A stretch of DNA of 6,417 nucleotides. Source: Flavobacteriaceae bacterium. GTDB lineage: Bacteria > Bacteroidota > Bacteroidia > Flavobacteriales > Flavobacteriaceae. The stretch is from positions 1 to 6,417 of the forward strand of contig CANKLK010000117.1 of NCBI GenBank assembly GCA_947482805.1. Reading direction: 5' to 3'. The notes below the pieces were generated by a model. It saw only the letters and a program-made list of their open reading frames with translations, was not told where the DNA came from and did no database searches. The position numbers and the translations under genes are program-made. The number at the start of each line of letters is the position of its first letter. Position 1 is the first letter of the stretch. This document shows, one piece after another, positions 1-6,417 of this stretch.

Positions 1-4
1 ATTG

Positions 5-13
5 TAACTTCGC
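5..13 (+). promoter_or_regulatory. Probable -7 promoter box of the rpsF operon
   Basis: The bases TAACTTCGC match the Bacteroidota -7 consensus TAnnTTTG at all but one position and are followed by a C-rich stretch. They lie about 31 bases before the rpsF start, a plausible leader length. The matching -33 TTG/TTTG box would fall left of the window, so the promoter cannot be confirmed here. Confidence 0.4.
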
Positions 14-43
14 GCCCAATTTAAAATTTAATCATATATTATT

Positions 44-388
44 ATGAATCATTACGAAACTGTTTTCATCTTAAATCCCGTTTTATCTGAAGTTCAGGTA
101 AAGGAAACAGTAAGCAAATTTGAAGATTTTCTTACTGCTAAAGGAGCAAAGATGGTGTCGAAAGAGGATTGGGGCTTAAAAAAACTAGCTTACGAAATCC
201 AAAACAAGAAAAGTGGTTTTTACCATTTATTCGAATTCCAAGTATCAGGAGAAGCTCTTATTGCTTTTGAAACTGAGTTTAGACGTGACGAGAGAGTTAT
301 GCGTTTCCTAACCGTAAGTTTGGACAAACACGCAATTTCTTGGGCGGAAAGAAGAAGAACTAAATTAAAAGAAGCAAAAGCAAACTAA
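44..388 (+). CDS. rpsF: 30S ribosomal protein S6 (bS6)
   Basis: This is a complete S6 protein of 114 residues, a component of the small-subunit platform that binds 16S rRNA as a heterodimer with S18. The family pattern is clear: the opening HYETVFIL strand (residues 3-10), the WGLKKLAY segment (43-50) leading into a [10 protein letters not shown] strand (56-65), and the [10 protein letters not shown] helix-strand (80-89). The tail is basic ([12 protein letters not shown]) and has no poly-glutamate end of the kind RimK extends in E. coli. The ATG at 44 is chosen because the conserved first strand starts right after it. No Shine-Dalgarno sequence precedes it; the upstream bases are A/T only, usual in Bacteroidota. 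It is the first gene of an S6-S18-L9 operon, two bases ahead of rpsR. Confidence 0.97.
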   Translation: MNHYETVFILNPVLSEVQVKETVSKFEDFLTAKGAKMVSKEDWGLKKLAYEIQNKKSGFYHLFEFQVSGEALIAFETEFRRDERVMRFLTVSLDKHAISWAERRRTKLKEAKAN

Positions 389-390
389 TC

Positions 391-687
391 ATGGCAAATT
401 TACAACAATCAGCTTCAGGAAAAAAAGACGGAGATATCAGATATCTTACTCCTTTAAACATCGAAACTAACAAAACTAAAAAGTATTGTCGTTTCAAAAA
501 ATCTGGAATCAAATACATTGATTATAAAGATGCAGACTTTTTATTGAAATTCGTAAACGAGCAAGGTAAAATTTTACCACGTCGTTTAACAGGAACTTCT
601 TTAAAATATCAAAGAAAAGTGTCAGTAGCTGTAAAAAGAGCGCGTCACTTAGCTTTAATGCCATACGTGGCCGATTTATTAAAATAA
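391..687 (+). CDS. rpsR: 30S ribosomal protein S18 (bS18)
   Basis: This is a complete S18 protein of 98 residues, the partner of S6 on the small-subunit platform. The conserved core runs from YCRF (32-35) through IDYKD (43-47) and the [18 protein letters not shown] stretch to the [14 protein letters not shown] helix near the C-terminus. The roughly 25-residue N-terminal extension before the core makes it longer than the E. coli protein (75 residues). The single cysteine (C33) argues against a zinc-binding variant. The start lies two bases after the rpsF stop, so the two genes are probably translationally coupled, which suits equimolar S6:S18. Unlike E. coli (priB) or Firmicutes (ssb), nothing lies between rpsF and rpsR. 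In Flavobacterium ribosomes bS18 and bS6 are known to contact the 3' tail of 16S rRNA. Confidence 0.97.
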   Translation: MANLQQSASGKKDGDIRYLTPLNIETNKTKKYCRFKKSGIKYIDYKDADFLLKFVNEQGKILPRRLTGTSLKYQRKVSVAVKRARHLALMPYVADLLK

Positions 688-700
688 TATAAACTCAGTT

Positions 701-728
701 GTTGGTTTCCCAAGCAGTGGAACCTAAC
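701..728 (+). promoter_or_regulatory. Bulged hairpin in the rpsR-rplI spacer (candidate cis-regulatory RNA)
   Basis: The 62-base spacer between rpsR and rplI contains a hairpin that is richer in GC (14 of 28 bases) than its surroundings. Pairing 701-703 with 726-728, 704-707 with 721-724, and 709-710 with 719-720 gives nine base pairs, all Watson-Crick, with single-base bulges at T708 and T725 and an eight-base loop (CAAGCAGT). It is not followed by a T-run, so it does not look like a terminator. It ends ten bases before an SD-like AAGGA. A role in controlling L9 translation or in mRNA processing is inference; I do not recognise it as a described family. Confidence 0.4.
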
Positions 729-737
729 TTCTATAAC

Positions 738-742
738 AAGGA
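738..742 (+). promoter_or_regulatory. Shine-Dalgarno-like AAGGA before rplI
   Basis: AAGGA lies seven bases ahead of the ATG at 750, the standard spacing for a ribosome binding site. It supports the ATG over the in-frame TTG at 699. It is the only SD-like motif at a good distance before any start in this window, where the other genes begin without one. Confidence 0.5.
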
Positions 743-749
743 CAACAAC

Positions 750-1190
750 ATGGAACTTATCTTAAAACAAGACGTTCAAAATTTAGGCTTTAAAGACGAT
801 GTAGTAAACGTAAAAAATGGATACGGTCGTAACTTTTTAATTCCACAAGGATTTGCTTCTTTAGCAACTCCATCTGCAAAAAAAGTGTTAGCTGAAAATT
901 TAAAGCAAAGAGCACACAAAGAAGCCAAAATTGTAAACGATGCAAAGGCATTAGGTGAAGCTTTGAAAGCTATCGAAATTAAAATTACAGCAAAGGCTGG
1001 TGGTGAAAAATTATTTGGTTCTATTTCTAATATTGATATCGCCGCTGCTTTAGAAGCTGCCGGTCAAACTGTAGATAGAAAATTTATCACAAGTGGAGTT
1101 GTAAAACGTACAGGTAAATATACTGCAACTGTGAGACTTCACAGAGATGTTATAGTTGAATTACCATATGAAATTGTAGCTGAAGTGTAA
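750..1190 (+). CDS. rplI: 50S ribosomal protein L9 (bL9)
   Basis: This is a complete L9 protein of 146 residues, a normal length for the family. L9 binds 23S rRNA near the L1 stalk and extends outward; it helps reading-frame maintenance. The N-terminal domain carries the L9 signature from G13 to about S37, including VKNGYGRNFLIPQG (21-34). A charged, alanine- and lysine-rich connecting helix follows (about 41-74), then the C-terminal domain with GGEKLFGSIS (84-93). The frame is open back to a TTG at 699, but that would add 17 residues unlike any L9 N-terminus and run through the spacer hairpin. The ATG at 750 starts the conserved MELILKQDV and has an AAGGA seven bases upstream. It is the last gene of the operon; a terminator follows 18 bases after its stop. 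Confidence 0.96.
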   Translation: MELILKQDVQNLGFKDDVVNVKNGYGRNFLIPQGFASLATPSAKKVLAENLKQRAHKEAKIVNDAKALGEALKAIEIKITAKAGGEKLFGSISNIDIAAALEAAGQTVDRKFITSGVVKRTGKYTATVRLHRDVIVELPYEIVAEV

Positions 1191-1208
1191 TACCTCTCTA
1201 TATAGTAT

Positions 1209-1240
1209 AAAAGTCCCGATGTAAGTCGGGATTTTTTTTT
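1209..1240 (+). terminator. Intrinsic terminator of the rpsF-rpsR-rplI operon
   Basis: The core stem TCCCGA (1214-1219) pairs with TCGGGA (1226-1231) around a six-base loop. A G-T wobble and four A-T pairs extend the base of the stem (1209-1213 with 1232-1236). The 3' arm merges into an uninterrupted run of nine T residues ending at 1240. This is a textbook rho-independent terminator placed directly after rplI. Confidence 0.92.
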
Positions 1241-1294
1241 GAAGCTATTTCCCGCTTTTCGCGCTACATGGTCGCTAGCTTCAATCGGGGCTAG
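1241..1294. repeat. Structured intergenic element, resembling dispersed Flavobacterium repeats
   Basis: Right after the terminator is a non-coding stretch of about 54 bases that is clearly richer in GC than the flanks. It contains a perfect 7-bp inverted repeat, GAAGCTA (1241-1247) and TAGCTTC (1276-1282). Its outer ends also show imperfect symmetry: CTA-TTT-CCCG (1245-1254) against CGGG-GC-TAG (1286-1294). The motifs TTTCCCGCTTTTCGCGC and CAATCGGGGCTAG resemble, from memory, short repeat elements scattered through Flavobacterium intergenic regions. Only one copy is in this window, so repetition cannot be shown here. Confidence 0.4.
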
Positions 1295-1327
1295 ACTTTA
1301 GATAAATAACAAAATTTAAATCTTAAA

Positions 1328-1801
1328 ATGAAATATAAAAGATTAACAAAAGAACAATTTGAGGCTCTTCACAAGGAATTTACAAACTTCCTGGCAACTC
1401 AATCTATTGATAAAACGGAGTGGGATAAAATAAAAATCGAGAAACCCGAAGTAGCCGAACAAGAACTGGATGTTTTCTCCGATTTAATTTGGGAAGGCGT
1501 TTTATCCAATGCTAAATACCTGGAACATTTTTCAAAAAATCATATTTTCCTTTTTCATTGTCAGGAAAAATTAATTCAATCTATTGTTTTAAAAGCATTA
1601 GAACCTCAAGTCGACTTTATGGGAAAAGAAGGTTTACAATGGTTGAGTGATAATATATTTACAGATACTGTTGAAATCCACTTGGGTAAAAAGGAATATC
1701 AGGAAGAACGAAATACCGCCATTTTTGATTTGATAAAGGAAGGTGCCATTTTAAGCGACGGACAATTATACCTTCAAATAAACGGGATTATTCAATCATA
1801 G
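1328..1801 (+). CDS. DUF6495-like protein, function unknown
   Basis: This gene encodes a complete protein of 157 residues. I recognise it only as resembling the DUF6495 family of Flavobacteriia; no biochemical role is known to me. It has no signal peptide or membrane segment, so it is probably cytoplasmic. The N-terminal half looks mostly helical: a basic start (MKYKRLTKEQFEALHKEF), then a strongly patterned block from KPEVAEQELDVFSDLIWEGVL (about 39-59) to HIFLFHC (72-78), which is the likely conserved core. The C-terminal part ends in short strand-like segments (QLYLQINGII). The ATG at 1328 follows an A-rich stretch without an SD sequence, typical here. A strong terminator and the repeat element separate it from rplI, so it probably has its own promoter, though I see no good TAnnTTTG box. 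A palindrome divides it from ligA, 74 bases on. Confidence 0.75.
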   Translation: MKYKRLTKEQFEALHKEFTNFLATQSIDKTEWDKIKIEKPEVAEQELDVFSDLIWEGVLSNAKYLEHFSKNHIFLFHCQEKLIQSIVLKALEPQVDFMGKEGLQWLSDNIFTDTVEIHLGKKEYQEERNTAIFDLIKEGAILSDGQLYLQINGIIQS

Positions 1802-1824
1802 TTTTTCGCTTTTTTAAAAATATT

Positions 1825-3876
<2,052 letters not shown>

Positions 3877-3930
3877 CATTGATTCTAATACTATGGTCTT
3901 TTTTATGAAAATGTAATTATCTTCTAGAAA

Positions 3931-4845
3931 TCAAACAATAATGGACTTTCCTGAAGCTATTTTTGAAACATCACTATCAAAATAAAAATCAATTCTACCA
4001 AGATTTACGCCATAACAACCGACTTGGTTTACCAAAACATCTTTTCCATCAGCATTTTTTATAATAGTCGGTTTGTCTAAGAAGGTGTGAGTGTGCCCAC
4101 CAATAATCAAATCGATATCTTTTGTCAATGTGGCTAATCTAATATCGCTAATTTTATTTGGTTCGTTTTTGTATTGATAACCAATATGTGAAAGACAAAT
4201 TACCAAATCACATTTTTCTTCCTGCTTTAAAATCCTTGCCATATCTTGAGAAACACTAACCGGATCGTGATAGACAGTTTCTTTATAGTTTTTTTTATCC
4301 ACTAAACCTTCAAGTTCAATACCAATTCCAAAAACGCCAACTTTAATTCCATCTTTGCAAACTATTTTATATGGTTTCACATGACCATACATAATGGTAT
4401 TTGTGAAATCATAATTAGCATTTACAAATTCAAATTTTGCATTAGGTAACTGATTGTACAGACCCTCAATACCGTTGTCAAAATCGTGATTTCCAATGGT
4501 AGCTATATCATATTTCATCATGCTCATCAACTTGAATTCTAATTCGCCTCCATAATAATTAAAATAAGGTGTTCCCTGAAAAATATCACCTGCGTCAAGT
4601 AGTAAAACATTTGGATTTTCCTTTCGGATAGTCTCAATCAGAGCAGCTCTTCTGGCTACACCACCCATATTAGGATTTTTTGGATGTGTTGGTGGAAACG
4701 GGTCAATATAGCTATGAACATCGTTGGTATGAAGTATCGTCAAATGCTTTGTGTTATCAGTTTTAAAACTACTCAATGATAGTCCACCAAGTCCTAAAAA
4801 AGCGGAACTTAAAGCTGTATTTTGGATAAAATCTCTTCTTTTCAT
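3931..4845 (-). CDS. Tat-exported metallophosphatase, catalytic half of a split 5'-nucleotidase
   Basis: This protein of 304 residues matches the N-terminal catalytic domain of UshA-type 5'-nucleotidases and lacks the C-terminal substrate domain. All expected two-metal ligands are present: D42 and H44 (NDVH), D87 (GDIFQG), N119 (GNHDFD), H220 (LSHIG), and H251 and H253 (GGHTH). The catalytic His-Asp dyad would be H120 and D123. The N-terminus carries a twin-arginine motif (KRRDFIQ) followed by a hydrophobic segment up to about residue 26, indicating Tat export of the folded, metal-loaded protein. The frame is open to an ATG at 4887, but that would overlap the upstream gene and bury the Tat motif, so the ATG at 4845 is chosen. 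It begins four bases after the stop of the C-domain lipoprotein gene, implying translational coupling. Likely substrates are nucleoside monophosphates or related phosphoesters; the specificity is not determined by sequence. Confidence 0.9.
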   Translation of the reverse strand: MKRRDFIQNTALSSAFLGLGGLSLSSFKTDNTKHLTILHTNDVHSYIDPFPPTHPKNPNMGGVARRAALIETIRKENPNVLLLDAGDIFQGTPYFNYYGGELEFKLMSMMKYDIATIGNHDFDNGIEGLYNQLPNAKFEFVNANYDFTNTIMYGHVKPYKIVCKDGIKVGVFGIGIELEGLVDKKNYKETVYHDPVSVSQDMARILKQEEKCDLVICLSHIGYQYKNEPNKISDIRLATLTKDIDLIIGGHTHTFLDKPTIIKNADGKDVLVNQVGCYGVNLGRIDFYFDSDVSKIASGKSIIV

Positions 4846-4849
4846 AATA

Positions 4850-5653
4850 CTATTCTTTGGTAATTCTAATGTCTTTATTGGGAACAATCGTTTTGTTTTC
4901 CTTAAAATAATCTATAATAATATTTCGAAGCTTATAATCTAAATTATATTTTTCAACTCCTTTTTTAAAAAAAATCATATTGTCACCTCCATTTGATAAA
5001 TAGTCAGAAGTGACAACATAATATAATTTAGCATCATCTAATGTTTTTCCATTAATCATAATGCTTTTAGGCTGATTGTTTTTGTCGATTGTAAAAGTTA
5101 ATCCTTTTAAAGGATGCGGTTTTTTCTCTGAAATAATATAAGTAACAATTTCTAAAATCTGTTCGCCTTTCAATCCAATTACAATGGCACTATTTTCAAA
5201 AGGCATGATTTCATAAGCAGTTCGTGCAGTTACATTTCCTTTCGAAATAATGCTTCTAATACCACCATGATTGAGTAAACAAATGTCAATAGCTTTTTTT
5301 TCACGCATTTGAAATACTTTATCGGATTTTTCAAAAGCAATATCTGCTAAAAAGTTTCCCATTGGGGTTTGCCATTCGCCAGATTTATCGATACTTTCCT
5401 TTGCGTTACTCAAAACTGCACTCAAATCAGCATCTATTTTATCTCGGTAGGGCTTAATAAAGTTTTCAATTTGCTGTGCCTGTTCACTTGCGCTTGAGCC
5501 AACAACTTCAGAATTGGCTACTGTAATTCCAATTTCTTTACCTTCAATTTTGGTGATAACGTATTTCTTTTCGGCACAAGAGATAACAGCAGTAAATGTT
5601 AATAATAAAACAAAATGCTTTACTACGCAGTTATAGTTTTTTAGTTTTACCAT
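4850..5653 (-). CDS. Lipoprotein with 5'-nucleotidase C-terminal (substrate-binding) domain
   Basis: This protein of 267 residues corresponds to the C-terminal substrate-binding domain of UshA-type 5'-nucleotidases and has no metallophosphatase domain. The N-terminus is a lipoprotein signal: a basic start, the hydrophobic run FVLLLTFTAVIS, then C26 at a lipobox-like VISC, so the mature protein is probably lipid-anchored in the envelope. The domain starts around residue 93 (GEWQTPMGNFLADI) and shows NHGGIR (128-133), MPFENS (150-155) and YLSNGGDN (218-225), matching the family's conserved substrate-pocket loops. Residues 27-90 form a lead-in segment rich in polar and helical sequence. It is the first gene of the operon; the metallophosphatase starts four bases after its stop. 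It presumably supplies nucleotide recognition to that partner. Alone it would not be expected to hydrolyse anything. Confidence 0.88.
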   Translation of the reverse strand: MVKLKNYNCVVKHFVLLLTFTAVISCAEKKYVITKIEGKEIGITVANSEVVGSSASEQAQQIENFIKPYRDKIDADLSAVLSNAKESIDKSGEWQTPMGNFLADIAFEKSDKVFQMREKKAIDICLLNHGGIRSIISKGNVTARTAYEIMPFENSAIVIGLKGEQILEIVTYIISEKKPHPLKGLTFTIDKNNQPKSIMINGKTLDDAKLYYVVTSDYLSNGGDNMIFFKKGVEKYNLDYKLRNIIIDYFKENKTIVPNKDIRITKE

Positions 5654-5674
5654 CGCTTCTGGAACTAATTTTAG

Positions 5675-5682
5675 TAAATTTG
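5675..5682 (+). promoter_or_regulatory. -7 promoter box for the DUF6913-dapA operon
   Basis: TAAATTTG is an exact match to the Bacteroidota -7 consensus TAnnTTTG and lies 19 bases before the ATG at 5702, giving a short leader as is common in Flavobacterium. No convincing TTG/TTTG -33 element is seen at normal spacing. The whole divergent intergenic region is only 48 bases, so the promoters of both operons must overlap here or reach into the neighbouring coding sequence. No clear minus-strand box was found; the best is a one-mismatch TACTTTTA (5692-5699, minus strand). Confidence 0.5.
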
Positions 5683-5701
5683 TAATTCAAGTAAAAGTAG
5701 T

Positions 5702-6220
5702 ATGTTTTTAAATTATTTAAAGGATTTTTCAACAAAAAAAATAGTTAAAAATAACTTGTCAAATGTCAAGCATTTGGCTTCCGTCAAGGTAATCAAAACC
5801 GTGGGGATTATTTTTGATGAAACTTATTTTTATGAAAGAGAAGATCTTGTCAAAGAGTTAATTCAAAATGGTATTGAAGAAAAAGACATTAAAGTTTTAG
5901 TTTATAAAGACAAAATAAAAAAGAATGAGGTTTTTGATTATCCTATTTTTAGTCACAAAGATTTGAGTTGGCACGGAACAGTAGATAAAAAAGAGGTTAA
6001 AAATTTCATAGCTGAACCTTTTGATTTGTTGATTAATTATTATGATACCGAAAAAGTTGCATTACTTTTGGTTTCTAATTTATCTAAAGCGAGTTTTAAG
6101 GTTGGTTTTGCCTCAATAGATAAACGATTGAATCATTTTATGATTGATACCAATGCCGAAAACTATACAGTTTTTATGTCCGAACTATTCAAATATTTAA
6201 AAATTCTAAACAAAATATAA
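5702..6220 (+). CDS. DUF6913-like protein, function unknown, cotranscribed with dapA
   Basis: This is a complete lysine-rich protein of 172 residues resembling the DUF6913 family, which I recall next to dapA in Flavobacteriia; its function is unknown to me. There is no signal peptide or membrane helix. A basic, asparagine-rich N-terminus (1-30) leads into alternating strands and helices: VKTIGIIFDE-like strand (31-40), a helix with [16 protein letters not shown] (45-60), strand IKVLVYKD (63-70), then the most family-like part, [30 protein letters not shown] (107-136) and a C-terminal helix. This pattern suggests a Rossmann-like alpha/beta fold, but no catalytic motif is evident. The ATG at 5702 lies 19 bases after an exact -7 box and has no SD sequence. 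Its stop is followed after one base by the dapA ATG, so the two are almost certainly cotranscribed and probably translationally coupled. Confidence 0.78.
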   Translation: MFLNYLKDFSTKKIVKNNLSNVKHLASVKVIKTVGIIFDETYFYEREDLVKELIQNGIEEKDIKVLVYKDKIKKNEVFDYPIFSHKDLSWHGTVDKKEVKNFIAEPFDLLINYYDTEKVALLLVSNLSKASFKVGFASIDKRLNHFMIDTNAENYTVFMSELFKYLKILNKI

Positions 6221-6221
6221 C

Positions 6222-6417
6222 ATGCAATCATTAATCGGAACCGGAGTTGCACTAGTTACACCTTTTAAAAAAGACTTTTCAGTAGACATTGACGCTCTAA
6301 AAGCCATTGTAAATTTCCAAATTGATAATGGAATTGATTACATAGTAGCTCTTGGTACTACTGCCGAAAACGCTACTTTATCAAAAGCTGAAAAAGAATT
6401 GGTGATAAAGACTATTG
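6222..6417 (+). CDS. dapA: 4-hydroxy-tetrahydrodipicolinate synthase DapA, N-terminal part (cut by window edge)
   Basis: Only the first 65 residues are present; the gene runs off the right edge. DapA condenses pyruvate with aspartate semialdehyde in the lysine and diaminopimelate pathway, which feeds peptidoglycan synthesis. The start reads [15 protein letters not shown], the typical first strand of the DapA TIM barrel. The active-site motif GTTAENATL (45-53) contains T46 and T47, corresponding to Thr44 and Thr45 of the E. coli enzyme. The Schiff-base lysine and the rest of the barrel lie beyond the window, so other members of the NAL/DHDPS superfamily are not excluded by catalytic residues, though the N-terminus fits DapA well. 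The ATG is one base after the stop of the DUF6913-like gene, and no SD sequence is present. Confidence 0.93.
   Translation, partial: MQSLIGTGVALVTPFKKDFSVDIDALKAIVNFQIDNGIDYIVALGTTAENATLSKAEKELVIKTI

Noticed and set aside
1..43. S6:S18-type autoregulatory hairpin in the rpsF leader
   Set aside because: Only 43 bases of leader are visible, nearly all A/T after position 17, and no hairpin presenting a CCG motif can be formed from them.
699..749. In-frame N-terminal extension of L9 from a TTG at 699
   Set aside because: The 17 extra residues do not resemble any L9 N-terminus, they overlap the spacer hairpin, and the ATG at 750 begins the conserved MELILKQDV with an AAGGA at proper spacing.
4846..4887. 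Longer metallophosphatase starting at the ATG at 4887 (minus strand)
   Set aside because: It would overlap the end of the upstream lipoprotein gene and place 14 residues in front of the twin-arginine signal, which must be near the N-terminus.
4751..4942. 63-residue plus-strand open frame across the junction of the two nucleotidase genes
   Set aside because: It is antisense to two well-supported genes, and its hydrophobic character comes from the complement of the Tat signal region.

Overview
This AT-rich window looks like core chromosome of a Flavobacterium-type member of the Bacteroidota. The reasons are the uninterrupted rpsF-rpsR-rplI cluster (no ssb or priB between S6 and S18), start codons that mostly lack Shine-Dalgarno sequences, -7 boxes of the TAnnTTTG type, and two small proteins resembling families known to me mainly from Flavobacteriia (DUF6495 and DUF6913). 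No phage, transposase, CRISPR array, tRNA or rRNA was seen.

Layout. Positions 1-1240 hold a ribosomal-protein operon: S6, S18 and L9, with a probable -7 promoter box at the extreme left edge, a bulged hairpin in the rpsR-rplI spacer, and a strong intrinsic terminator after rplI. Positions 1241-1294 carry a structured, repeat-like intergenic element. A small DUF6495-like gene (1328-1801) follows. Then comes a perfect 14-bp inverted repeat directly in front of ligA, the complete NAD-dependent DNA ligase (1876-3876). On the minus strand, converging on ligA, is a two-gene operon (5653 down to 3931) encoding a 5'-nucleotidase in two parts: a lipoprotein with the C-terminal substrate-binding domain is translated first, then a Tat-exported metallophosphatase with the catalytic domain. 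Divergent from it is a plus-strand pair: a DUF6913-like gene and, one base after its stop, dapA, which runs off the right edge.

How the genes work together. S6, S18 and L9 are ribosome subunits; in Flavobacterium S6 and S18 help mask the anti-Shine-Dalgarno tail of 16S rRNA, which fits the SD-poor starts here. The two nucleotidase halves probably act together in the cell envelope to salvage nucleotides. LigA (replication and repair) and DapA (lysine and diaminopimelate synthesis) are unrelated housekeeping genes. I found no clearly new multi-gene system. The points most worth checking are the rplI-leader hairpin, the palindrome at the ligA start, the split and order-swapped nucleotidase, and the intergenic repeat.
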